Source: an uncultured Burkholderiales bacterium
GTDB lineage: Bacteria; Pseudomonadota; Gammaproteobacteria; Burkholderiales; Burkholderiaceae_C
Assembly: GCA_937873395.1 (NCBI GenBank)
Contig: CALMYH010000001.1
Location: forward strand, 1-64,000
Direction: 5' to 3'
Length of the DNA stretch: 64,000 nt
Made by a program: the position numbers and the translations under genes. Shown in pieces: positions 53,299 through 61,341 of this stretch. Under the pieces are notes generated by a model that ran no database searches, had not been told where the DNA came from, and was given only the letters and a program-made list of their open reading frames with translations. Each line of letters opens with the position of its first letter. The stretch's first letter is position 1.

Positions 53299-54381
53299 GT
53301 GCTGGTGGAGCGGATCGAACACAAATGGCTGGCCGCGTTCGTGCGTGCCTTCACGCTGTGCAAGGTGGAGCCCGGACAGGTGGTCGCCCTGTTGAGCGAA
53401 ACCCAGTCACGCCGGGTCAACGTCGATCTGGCGCGGCTGGCGCTGGAAAGCCTGGGCGCCCGCGTCTTTGACCTGACGGTGACCACGCCCCCCCTGAGCG
53501 CGCCCGCGCCGGTGCGCTCGACCGGTGCCAGCGACAGCCTGCAGCAGCTGGCCCCGGTGCTGGCGGCGCTGGCCCGCAGCGACCTGGTGGTTGACTGCAC
53601 GGTGGAAGGCCTGCTGCACGCGCCCGAGTTGCCCACCATCCTGGCCGGGGCCGACGGCAAGCGGCCGCGGCTGTACATGATCAGCAACGAGCACCCCGAG
53701 ATTCTGGAGCGCACGCTGCCCACGCCCGAACTTGAACCCCTGGTGCGCAGCGCGATGAAGCGTCTGCGCGGCAGTTCGACCCTGCGGGTGCGGTCCGAGG
53801 CCGGCACCGACCTGACGGTGTCGCTGCAGGGCGCCACCGTCGGCGGTGTCTGGGGCTTCTGTGCCAAGCCCGGCATGGTCTCGCACTGGCCCGGCGGTCT
53901 GGCCCTGGCCTTTCCAGCGGCGGGCACCGTCAATGGCACCCTGGTGCTGGCCCCGGGCGACGTCAACCTGACTTTCAAGCGCTATCTGCGCGACACCGTG
54001 CGCCTGACCATCGAAGCCGACACCATCACCCGCATCGACGGGGAGGGCGTCGATGCCGACCTGATGCGCGGCTACTGGGCGACCTGGGCCGAGAGTGAAG
54101 GGCACCGCGCCGCCTACGCCGTCTCCCACGTGGGCTTCGGCCTGAACGCCGCGGCGCGCTGGGACGCCATGACCTTCTACGACAAGCGAGACTGCAACGG
54201 GACCGAGCTGCGAGCCTTTGCCGGCAACTTCCTGTACTCGACCGGCGCCAATGAAGTGGCCGGCCGCCACACCCTGGGGCATTTCGACCTGCCGATGCGC
54301 AAATGCAGCGTGTTTCTGGACGACGTCGCGGTGATCGAGGCCGGACGCATTGTTGATGGCGCCTTTGAGACGGCGGCCTGA
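53299..54381 (+). CDS. nicX: 2,5-Dihydroxypyridine 5,6-dioxygenase-like protein (NicX family)
   Basis: 360 residues from GTG 53299, 6 bp after AAGGAG. Resembles Pseudomonas NicX over its length, including RVRSEAGTDL, HWPGGLALAFP, VSHVGFGLNAAARWDAM, RAFAGNFLYSTGANEVAG and HFDLPMRKCSVFLDD. Likely Fe(II) ligands His277, His328 and Asp330, the spacing (51 and 2) close to His265/His318/Asp320 of NicX. NicX opens 2,5-dihydroxypyridine to N-formylmaleamate, an extradiol-like cleavage between N-bearing carbons. First gene of a four-gene coupled operon. Actual substrate may differ because the operon also encodes a CoA ligase and an ACAD-fold enzyme. Confidence 0.83.
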   Translation: MLVERIEHKWLAAFVRAFTLCKVEPGQVVALLSETQSRRVNVDLARLALESLGARVFDLTVTTPPLSAPAPVRSTGASDSLQQLAPVLAALARSDLVVDCTVEGLLHAPELPTILAGADGKRPRLYMISNEHPEILERTLPTPELEPLVRSAMKRLRGSSTLRVRSEAGTDLTVSLQGATVGGVWGFCAKPGMVSHWPGGLALAFPAAGTVNGTLVLAPGDVNLTFKRYLRDTVRLTIEADTITRIDGEGVDADLMRGYWATWAESEGHRAAYAVSHVGFGLNAAARWDAMTFYDKRDCNGTELRAFAGNFLYSTGANEVAGRHTLGHFDLPMRKCSVFLDDVAVIEAGRIVDGAFETAA

Positions 54382-54383
54382 GC

Positions 54384-55199
54384 ATGGCGGTCGCTGACTC
54401 GAAACTGCCGGCCTGCACGGAGGTCGGTGCGCGGAGCCAACGCCCGACACTGGTCTTCCTGCACGGCATCGGCGGGCGTGCCTGGGGCTGGCAGGACACG
54501 CTGGAACACTTTGCGGCCCAAGGCTGGCATGCCCTGGCCTGGGACATGCCGGGCTACGGCGACAGCCCAGCCATCGAAGGCCTTGACTTCGACCACCTGG
54601 CCGACGCACTGGAGTCCCTGCTGGCGCATGCCCTTGTGCCGCGCGCGGTGCTGGTCGGTCACAGCCTGGGTGGCATGGTCGCGCTGCAGTCCTGGGCCCG
54701 CCACCCGCAGCGCATCGCCGGTCTGGTGCTGGCCGGCAGCAGCCCGGCCTTCGGGCACGGCAGCGGCGACTTCCAGACCCGCTTCCTGGACGACCGGCTG
54801 GCACCGCTGGAGGCCGGCCAGACGCTGGCCGACATCGCGGCGCGGCTGATCCCGGCCATGGTCGGCCCCGGCGCCGCGGCCGAGGCACTGTCCCGGGCCC
54901 AGGCCTGCATGGCCTCCATCACGCCCGAGGGCTACCGCGCGGCCCTGCAGGCCCTGGTGGAGTTCGAGCAGCGCGCGGCCTTGCCCACGATCACTGTGCC
55001 CACGCTGTGCCTGGCGGGCGAGCACGACCGCACCGCCGCGCCGGCTGTGGTGCGCCGCATGGCCGAGAAGATACCCGGCGCGAGCTATGTCGAGATGCCC
55101 GGCGCCGGACACCTGATGAATTTCGAACAGCCCGAAGCGTTTGCCGCCGAGCTGTCCACCTTCCTCGACACCCATTTTCCTGCGGAGACCCAGCCATGA
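54384..55199 (+). CDS. Alpha/beta hydrolase (NicD-like position)
   Basis: 271 residues, two bp after nicX. Nucleophile Ser94 in GHSLGG, oxyanion LHGIGG, acid Asp in AGEHDRTAAPAV and His in GAGHLMNFEQP, with a helical cap (about 125-190). In the nicotinate pathway NicD, an alpha/beta hydrolase, deformylates N-formylmaleamate, the product of NicX; the order NicX-hydrolase here is suggestive. An alternative is hydrolysis of a different ring-opened amide or ester. Stop overlaps the next start (ATGA). Confidence 0.83.
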   Translation: MAVADSKLPACTEVGARSQRPTLVFLHGIGGRAWGWQDTLEHFAAQGWHALAWDMPGYGDSPAIEGLDFDHLADALESLLAHALVPRAVLVGHSLGGMVALQSWARHPQRIAGLVLAGSSPAFGHGSGDFQTRFLDDRLAPLEAGQTLADIAARLIPAMVGPGAAAEALSRAQACMASITPEGYRAALQALVEFEQRAALPTITVPTLCLAGEHDRTAAPAVVRRMAEKIPGASYVEMPGAGHLMNFEQPEAFAAELSTFLDTHFPAETQP

Positions 55200-56452
55200 T
55201 TCCCACCGCCGAGCGCCACATGCCCATTTGCGGCGACGACTTTGTGCTCACCGAGCGCCAGCGCGAACTGCTCAAGCGCGCCGAGCAGCTGGGGCGTGAA
55301 CGCTTTGCGCCACGCGCGGCCGAACTCGACCGCGACGCAAAGTTTCCGTTTGCCAACTACGACGACATGCGTGAGGCCGGCCTGCTGGGCCTGTGTGTCC
55401 CCGAGGCCCATGGCGGACAGGGCGCCGACTACGCCACCTACGCCCTGGTCTCGGCCGAGATCGGCCGCTGGTGCGGCGCCACCGCGCTGACCTTCAACAT
55501 GCATGTGTGCACCATGCTCTGGAGCGGACTGCTGTCCGAAGACCTGGACATGTCGCCCGAGGACCGCGCGCTGCATCACCAGCGCCAGGCGGTGCACTTT
55601 GCGCGCGTGGTCAAGGACGGCGCCATCTATGCGCAGCCCTTCTCCGAAGGTGGTGCGGCGGCCGCGGGCGCCCAGCCCTTCGGTACCACGGCCGAGAAGG
55701 TCGAGGGGGGCTGGAAGATCAACGGCAAGAAGATCTTTGCCTCGCTGTCCGACGCGGCCGACTACTTCGGCGTGCTGTGCACCGAAAAGAAGGGCTCGGC
55801 CGACCTCTCGCGCCGCGACACCCTGTACCTGGCCGTGCCCCGAACCGCGCCGGGCGTCGTCGTCGAAGGCGACTGGGATCCGCTGGGGATGCGCGCCACC
55901 GTCTCGCGCAACCTGGTCTTCAAGGACGTGTTCGTGCCCGACGAGGCGGCCCTGATGCCGCAGGGCGTGTACTTCCAGGCCGCCAGCCGCTGGCCGCACA
56001 TGTTCATGACCCTCTCGCCCACCTACATGGGCATTGCACAGGCGGCCTACGACTTCACCGTGGCCTACCTGCGAGGTGAGATTCCCGGCACCGGTCCGAT
56101 CAAGCGCCGCCAGTTCGCCACCAAGCAGGTCGCGGTGGCCGAGATGTTCATCAAGCTCGAACAGACGCGCAACCTGTTCCTGCGCGCCATCACCGACGCC
56201 CGGGTCGACCCGCCCAAATCCGCACGGCTGCGGGCTTACGCGGCGCAGTACACCATCATGGAAAACGCCCAGGACCTGGCGCGGCTGGCCATCCGCACCT
56301 GCGGTGGCCAGTCCATGCTCAAGAGCCTGCCGCTGGAGCGCTTGTACCGCGACGCGCGCTGCGGATCGCTCATGCTGCCCTGGACCGCCGAGCTGTGCAT
56401 GGACCGCATCGGCCGTGAAGCGCTGTACGAAGCCGGCGAGTCCGACGCGTGA
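55196..56452 (+). CDS. Acyl-CoA-dehydrogenase-fold flavoprotein (dehydrogenase or flavin monooxygenase)
   Basis: 418 residues. Acyl-CoA dehydrogenase superfamily: N-terminal helices, YAQPFSEGGAAAAG, AEKVEGGWKINGKKIFASLSDAADYF (middle beta domain, FAD site) and the C-terminal helical domain ending in RLYRDARCGSLMLPWTAE. The typical catalytic loop (I-x-E-G-T) of medium-chain dehydrogenases is absent; LMLPWT stands in that place. Such deviations are found in group D flavin monooxygenases with the same fold (for example HpaB, DszC), which use reduced flavin from a separate reductase, here possibly the divergent flavin reductase. Reaction is undecided. Confidence 0.75.
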   Translation: MIPTAERHMPICGDDFVLTERQRELLKRAEQLGRERFAPRAAELDRDAKFPFANYDDMREAGLLGLCVPEAHGGQGADYATYALVSAEIGRWCGATALTFNMHVCTMLWSGLLSEDLDMSPEDRALHHQRQAVHFARVVKDGAIYAQPFSEGGAAAAGAQPFGTTAEKVEGGWKINGKKIFASLSDAADYFGVLCTEKKGSADLSRRDTLYLAVPRTAPGVVVEGDWDPLGMRATVSRNLVFKDVFVPDEAALMPQGVYFQAASRWPHMFMTLSPTYMGIAQAAYDFTVAYLRGEIPGTGPIKRRQFATKQVAVAEMFIKLEQTRNLFLRAITDARVDPPKSARLRAYAAQYTIMENAQDLARLAIRTCGGQSMLKSLPLERLYRDARCGSLMLPWTAELCMDRIGREALYEAGESDA

Positions 56453-57990
56453 GCCCGGCGACGATACCCGACCGGGACCGTGAAGTCTCGCCCCTGGTCC
56501 GGGCCCTGCTGGAGCGACCCTCTGGCAGTGGCCTGCGACTGGCCTGGCACGCCGGCGTGTCCACCGAGGTGCTCGACGCGGCGGCCTTCTGGCAGCAGGT
56601 GAAAGGGCTGACCGGGGCGCTGGCCGGGCAGGGTCTGCGGGCTGGCGACCGCCTGGCCTGGCTGGGGCTGAACCACCCGCTGCAACTGGCCGCGCTGTTC
56701 GCCTGTGCCCGGCTGGGCGCCATCTTCATGCCGCTGAACTTCCGTCTGGCGACCGCCGAGCTGCAGCAGATCGTCGACGATGCGATGCCGACCTGCCTCG
56801 TGCACGACGAGAGCCATGCCGTGGCGGCCGCCGCGCTGCGGGGGCCGCGCTGCGTGCAGGCAACTGACCTGCTCCTCGGCCTGTCCGCGGCCCGGGCCTC
56901 GCCCGCCCCCGATGTGCCCGCCATGAACGGACAGACACCCGTGCTGCTCGTCTACACCTCGGGCACCACCGGCCGGCCCCGCGGCGCGGTGCACACCCAG
57001 GACGGTCTGCTGGCCAATGCCCGGGCGAGCGAATGGGCACACGGGTTCCGCGCCGACGACGTGGTGCTGTCCGCCTTGCCGCTGTTCCACGTCGGTGGCC
57101 TGTGCATCCAGACCTTGCCGGCGCTGCTGGCGGGTGTGCCGGTCATCCTGCACCCGCGCTTCGAGCCGCAGGCCTGGCTCGACGAAGTGGGCACCGGCGG
57201 CCCTACGCTGTCGCTGCTGGTCCCCGCGACCATCCGGGCGCTGATCGAGCGGCCCGACTGGTCCGCGGTGCCGCTGGGTCGGCTGCGCGGCATCATGACA
57301 GGGTCCAGCACCGTGCCGCTGCATTACCTTCAAGCCTTCCATCAGCGCCACATTCCGGTTGGGCAGGTTTATGGCAGCACCGAGACCGGACCGGTGTCCG
57401 TGGTGCTCAAGCTGGCCGATGCCATGGCCCGCGAGGGCGACACCGGCTGGCCACATCCGGGAGCGCGGGTCCGGCTGCTGGACGGCGACGGCCATGAGGT
57501 GGCGGCCGGGCAAACCGGCGAAGTCTGCCTCCAGGCCGACAACCTGATGCAAGGCTACTGGAACCCGCAAGGGCGCAGCGGCGATGGGTTGCAGGACGGC
57601 TGGTTCCACAGCGGCGATCTGGGCTGCCAGTCGCCGGATGGCTGTCTTCGCATCGTCGGTCGGGCCAAGGACATGATCATTTCGGGTGGCGAGAACATCT
57701 ATCCGGCGGAAATTGAAAACCGCTTGCTGGCCCTGCCCGGCGTCATCGAGTGCGCGGTGGTGGGTGTGCCCGACCCTCGCTGGGGAGAAACTCCGGTGGC
57801 GGCTGTCGTGGCAGCCCCCGGCAGCGGACTCACCGCAGAAAGCGTGCTGCAGCACCTGCAGGGCTGCATCGCACGGTTCAAGCTGCCACGGCGCGTGGTG
57901 TTCGTGCAGGAGCTGCCCAAGAGCGCGCTGGGCAAGGTGCAGAAGGCCCGGCTGCAAGCCGAGCTGGCGGGAACTTCAGGCGGGATCTGA
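56449..57990 (+). CDS. Class I adenylate-forming acid-CoA ligase
   Basis: 513 residues starting at GTG 56449, which overlaps the previous stop (GTGA). ANL motifs: YTSGTTGRPRG (P-loop), YGSTETGP, GRAKDMIISGGENIYP and catalytic Lys in PKSALGKVQKARL. Compact, one of the shorter ANL proteins. Activates a carboxylate to a CoA thioester. In the context it may activate the carboxylated ring or the ring-opening product. Its 3' end overlaps the convergent sheath gene by 15 bp. Confidence 0.86.
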   Translation: MSPATIPDRDREVSPLVRALLERPSGSGLRLAWHAGVSTEVLDAAAFWQQVKGLTGALAGQGLRAGDRLAWLGLNHPLQLAALFACARLGAIFMPLNFRLATAELQQIVDDAMPTCLVHDESHAVAAAALRGPRCVQATDLLLGLSAARASPAPDVPAMNGQTPVLLVYTSGTTGRPRGAVHTQDGLLANARASEWAHGFRADDVVLSALPLFHVGGLCIQTLPALLAGVPVILHPRFEPQAWLDEVGTGGPTLSLLVPATIRALIERPDWSAVPLGRLRGIMTGSSTVPLHYLQAFHQRHIPVGQVYGSTETGPVSVVLKLADAMAREGDTGWPHPGARVRLLDGDGHEVAAGQTGEVCLQADNLMQGYWNPQGRSGDGLQDGWFHSGDLGCQSPDGCLRIVGRAKDMIISGGENIYPAEIENRLLALPGVIECAVVGVPDPRWGETPVAAVVAAPGSGLTAESVLQHLQGCIARFKLPRRVVFVQELPKSALGKVQKARLQAELAGTSGGI

Positions 57991-59181
57991 GCCGCCTGCG
58001 GTGGTCAGCTGGAGTGTGAGCACCCGGAACTCCGACGGGCGGGTCTGCGCCACCCCGACCTGGCAGACCAGCCGTCCGGCCTGCTCGTCCGCTGCGGTCA
58101 TGGTGCTGCGGTCGCAGCGCACAAAAAAGGCCTGCTCGGGCTTCTGTCCGGCCAGTCCTCCCATGTGCCACTCTTCGTGCAGGAACGCCTCGATGGCGCG
58201 GCGCACCTGGGCGCCCAGTGTCTCGTCCAGGGGTTCTCCGGACACCCACTGGAGCCCCTGCATGAGACAGGCCCGGATGTGGTCGAAGTGGCGGCGCACG
58301 CTCACGTACTGCCATTCGCGTTCACGTGCCAGTGTGCGGGCTCCCCACACCACGGTTCCCAGGCTCGCCAGCGTGCGAAGGCTGTTGATGCCGTGTGCGG
58401 TCAACAGGGTCTGCTCATCGTGGGACAGAGGGCGGGCCAGCCGCAGCACCCCGTGCAGCACCTCGTTGGCCGGCGCCCGGTGAACCCCGCGCAGGGCATC
58501 GGAACGGGCGTAGATCCCGCACAGGAAACCCGAGGGCGGCAGGCTCAGGGTGTCGCTCGGGGATCCGGGGTCGGCCACCACCAGCCAGGGGTGGTACAGA
58601 GCCGCCTGGGCGCAGTCCAGCGACCTGCGCCAGGCCAGCACCTGATCGGCGCTGGCGTCGGGCGGAGCGTCGAGAATGGCCATCCGGCAGCGGCGTGAGT
58701 CGGACACATGTTCAAGCAGGAGCTGAACCAGCTGCTGCTGCAGCGAGCTGACTTCGTAGGCGGCCGTGGCCAGGACGGCCGGCATGGCGATCAGCGAGAT
58801 GTCGGGCTCGTCGTCCAGCCGCTGCAGGGCCTGTGCATGGGACTCCAGCACCGCTGTCGGGTCGGTGTCCGCGTCATCCGGATCGTCGACACGCACCACG
58901 TGCAGGCGTTGTCCTCCCTGGGCAAAGAAGGCGTGTGCGGCGTGCCCGAGATAATGAACGCCGGCTTGCGACGACGCCCCGCTGGGGAGGGGGCGCCGAT
59001 CCAGGCCACCGTAGATGGCCTGGAACTCGGCGAAGCTGCGCAAAGGCGGGGAAAGCTCCTGCCTGGGGCCGTGCAGGGTGGGGCCGACAAAGGCACTGAC
59101 CCCGGTCGGCCGGGCACCCATGGCTGGGCGCCCGAACGTCAGTTCGCTGACGTACGGTCCGGAAAGCGCAAATTGGCGCAT
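57976..59181 (-). CDS. Phage tail sheath-like protein (orphan)
   Basis: 401 residues from ATG 59181, AGGGAG upstream. Starts with a contractile-sheath-like N-terminus (PYVSELTFGRP, VSAFVGPTLHGP) and has the sheath C-terminal region: APANEVLHGV, INSLRTLASLGTVVWGARTL, EWQYVSVRRHFDHI, and VGVAQTRPSEFRVLTL. The family forms the contractile sleeve of phage tails, pyocins, type VI and extracellular injection systems. No tube, baseplate, spike or capsid gene is within 10 kb, so this is solitary: a decayed remnant or a protein with another use. Confidence 0.82.
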   Translation of the reverse strand: MRQFALSGPYVSELTFGRPAMGARPTGVSAFVGPTLHGPRQELSPPLRSFAEFQAIYGGLDRRPLPSGASSQAGVHYLGHAAHAFFAQGGQRLHVVRVDDPDDADTDPTAVLESHAQALQRLDDEPDISLIAMPAVLATAAYEVSSLQQQLVQLLLEHVSDSRRCRMAILDAPPDASADQVLAWRRSLDCAQAALYHPWLVVADPGSPSDTLSLPPSGFLCGIYARSDALRGVHRAPANEVLHGVLRLARPLSHDEQTLLTAHGINSLRTLASLGTVVWGARTLAREREWQYVSVRRHFDHIRACLMQGLQWVSGEPLDETLGAQVRRAIEAFLHEEWHMGGLAGQKPEQAFFVRCDRSTMTAADEQAGRLVCQVGVAQTRPSEFRVLTLQLTTAGGSDPA

Positions 59182-59335
59182 GCTTCTGCTCCCTGGATGG
59201 ACATCGGGCCGTCACCCGGATCGACCACTTTCTTTTCCGTGATTGTCCTTCATGAGGTCGTGTTCCTGCCGGTGGCACCATCCTCCATCGTGGGGATGGC
59301 GACCGGTCACGGTCGACACCGGAGCGTGAGTCCGG
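59182..59335. other. Intergenic region upstream of the sheath gene
   Basis: About 150 bp between the sheath gene start and the end of the phosphoesterase gene. It holds a moderately A/T-richer stretch around 59220-59260 that could hold the sheath promoter, but I cannot assign clear -35/-10 hexamers. Nothing else supported. Confidence 0.3.
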
Positions 59336-60157
59336 TCAGTCGAACGCGAACGGGCCCGGGAAGTCGCCCGTCGGCAGCAGGTGGCTCGTCAGGTCCTGGC
59401 CATGGCGCCAGACATGCAGGGCCAGGCCGGGTGGCTCAAGCAAGTAGCTGCCGGGGCCATCGCCGATTTCCAGGGTGATCTGGTGGGCTGTCGACGGAAT
59501 GGTCAAGGCCACCGTGTGGGCCAGTCGCCGCTGGACGCTGCGGTGGATATGGCCACAGACAATGCGCTCCACCTGGCGATGGCGACCCACCAGGTCCGTG
59601 AAAGCCGCGCAACCCTCCAGCAGGCCCATGGCGTCCATGTGCCCGATGTGCGTGTCGAACGGCGGATGGTGCATGGCCACCAGGGTGGGCGTGAGCGGTG
59701 CCTGGGCCAGGGTCCGATCCAGCCAGTCAAGGCGGTGTCTGCACAAGGCACCGTGGCCGGCGCCGGGCACTACCGTGTCCAGCGTGACCAGGCGCAGACC
59801 GGGCAGATCGACCGTGTACTGGATGAAGCCCGCCCCATTGTCGTTGCACAGCCAGGAATGCTCGGGAAAGGCGGCGCGCAGCGCTTCCCGGTCGTCGTGG
59901 TTGCCCGGCATCAGCCAGACCGGGACCTCCAGCGACGAGAGCAGTTCCCTCAGGTGGGCATAGTGCTGCGGGGTTCCGGCATCGACCAGGTCACCGGTGA
60001 CCAGCACACCCAGCGGAGCCGGTTGGAGCGCCCGGATTCGCCGGACGGCCGCGCGCAGGCCGGTCGCTGTGTCCACGCGCTGGTCCAGCCATTGTCCGGG
60101 CGGCAGGATGTGGGTGTCGGAGATCTGGACGATCAGGTGGCAATCTGAAGCTGGCAT
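59336..60157 (-). CDS. Metallophosphoesterase, CpdA-like
   Basis: 273 residues from ATG 60157. Calcineurin-like motifs: SDTHI, GDLVD, GNHDD, HHPPFDT and GHIHR, all metal ligands present. Spacing and length fit class III cyclic nucleotide phosphodiesterases (CpdA/Icc), which hydrolyse cAMP, or glycerophosphodiesterases of the same fold. The in-frame extension to 60238 has no homology-like pattern. No adenylate cyclase is in the window. Confidence 0.86.
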   Translation of the reverse strand: MPASDCHLIVQISDTHILPPGQWLDQRVDTATGLRAAVRRIRALQPAPLGVLVTGDLVDAGTPQHYAHLRELLSSLEVPVWLMPGNHDDREALRAAFPEHSWLCNDNGAGFIQYTVDLPGLRLVTLDTVVPGAGHGALCRHRLDWLDRTLAQAPLTPTLVAMHHPPFDTHIGHMDAMGLLEGCAAFTDLVGRHRQVERIVCGHIHRSVQRRLAHTVALTIPSTAHQITLEIGDGPGSYLLEPPGLALHVWRHGQDLTSHLLPTGDFPGPFAFD

Positions 60158-60316
60158 GACGGGATGGGGATACCGGGTCCGGTGCAGGCGGCGAACCGCG
60201 TCACCGCGTGCGTCGGCCGGACATCCATTCTCCATCACGAGCGGCCGAAGACGCCGGAAGTGGCGTTGCTGTCCGGTCCGGCAATCGACGTTTCGTTGAT
60301 GTCCCGGCCGGATCGG

Positions 60317-60652
60317 TCACCGCTCGGGCGACGCTGGCGCAGGGAGCAGCCTCACGCGGTAGCTGGCCTGTCCCCTGGCCCAGCTTTGCAGCCGGTCGAT
60401 GTTCGGGTGTTTGCCGGGATGGGTCAGGGCATCGGCCGTGTGTTCGGCGTACCAGTCCAGGCCCAGGGCGGCAGCTTGCGGGGTGATCAGACCCCCGTGT
60501 GCCGCCGCCAGGGCGTGGTAGACCGCCAGCGATCCGGCCTGGCCCGGCCGGTTCTCGATGGTCGCGACCACGGCTCCGGTGGCATCGGTCAGTTCCAGGG
60601 CGGTCAGGTGGGCGACGGAGGGCAACTGGCGCAGGCGTTCGGCGAAATTCAT
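60317..60652 (-). CDS. DUF2322 family protein
   Basis: 111 residues. Blocks: IENRPGQAGSLAVYHALA and LDWYAEHTADALTHPGKHPNIDRLQ, which are distinctive of DUF2322 proteins of Beta- and Gammaproteobacteria. Function unknown; cytosolic. 56 bp after the EcsC-like gene on the same strand. The 60158-60316 interval upstream of the phosphoesterase start holds only its presumed promoter. Confidence 0.85.
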   Translation of the reverse strand: MNFAERLRQLPSVAHLTALELTDATGAVVATIENRPGQAGSLAVYHALAAAHGGLITPQAAALGLDWYAEHTADALTHPGKHPNIDRLQSWARGQASYRVRLLPAPASPER

Positions 60653-60708
60653 CGGTCTTCAGAGGGGGGTGATCGGGGTCCGTGGTGCGGGGCAGGAGGC
60701 CGTGAAGT

Positions 60709-61341
60709 TCATCGGTGGTCTTCGGTTTCGGTTGCCTCGATCTCGACCACCCCTTCAAACAGCTCGATGGCGGTGGCCGCCACCCGCGCCGTGTCGTAGT
60801 AGGCATAGGCGCCCACCCCCACAGCGCCCACCACCGGCAGCCAGCGCGCTGCGCCCCGGCCGAAGGCCCGGCGTGCCAGGGTGGCGCCGATGCGGCGCGA
60901 AATCATGCCGACCAGTCGGGGCGAGGCACGCCTGACCAGCGTGCGTTGGCCCACGCGCACCACCAGGTCGCGCACACCCTGGCCGGCCGAATGCTGAAAC
61001 AGGCAGTACACCACCTGCTCGGGCGTCAGCTGCGCACGCTTGCCATACAGCGCCGCAATGTCGGCCACCAGCTGGCGCTGCATCTGCCAGACACCGACCA
61101 TCTCGGGCAGGATGGTCAGCCAGCCCAGCGCGCCCGGTGGCAGCGCCAGGGCACCGGCTGCCAGGGCCGCCTTGGCGGCGGTCGAATTGGCCTGCTGGCG
61201 CGCTTCCTCCTTCGGCGTCCGGCTTTTTCGGAGCTTGGACGTCGGCACCTTGCCGAACAGCGGCAGGATGGCGCGGGCGAACATCGAAACCTCTTCCTCG
61301 TCCCGGGTCGTCCCGTTGGATTTCTGGGTGTGGGTGGTCAT
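60709..61341 (-). CDS. EcsC-like protein
   Basis: 210 residues. The region WLTILPEMVGVWQMQRQLVADIAALYGKRAQLTPEQ and the hydrophobic C-terminal RWLPVVGAVGVGAYAYYDTARVA resemble the EcsC family, associated in Bacillus with an ABC transporter but of unknown biochemical role. Two or three hydrophobic stretches suggest peripheral or membrane association. Start overlaps the alpha/beta hydrolase end by 4 bp (ATGA). Confidence 0.72.
   Translation of the reverse strand: MTTHTQKSNGTTRDEEEVSMFARAILPLFGKVPTSKLRKSRTPKEEARQQANSTAAKAALAAGALALPPGALGWLTILPEMVGVWQMQRQLVADIAALYGKRAQLTPEQVVYCLFQHSAGQGVRDLVVRVGQRTLVRRASPRLVGMISRRIGATLARRAFGRGAARWLPVVGAVGVGAYAYYDTARVAATAIELFEGVVEIEATETEDHR

Noticed and set aside
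57976..59181. Prophage or type VI cluster around the sheath gene
   Set aside because: Surrounding genes are ordinary metabolic and hypothetical genes; no tube, baseplate, capsid, integrase or tRNA junction is visible.
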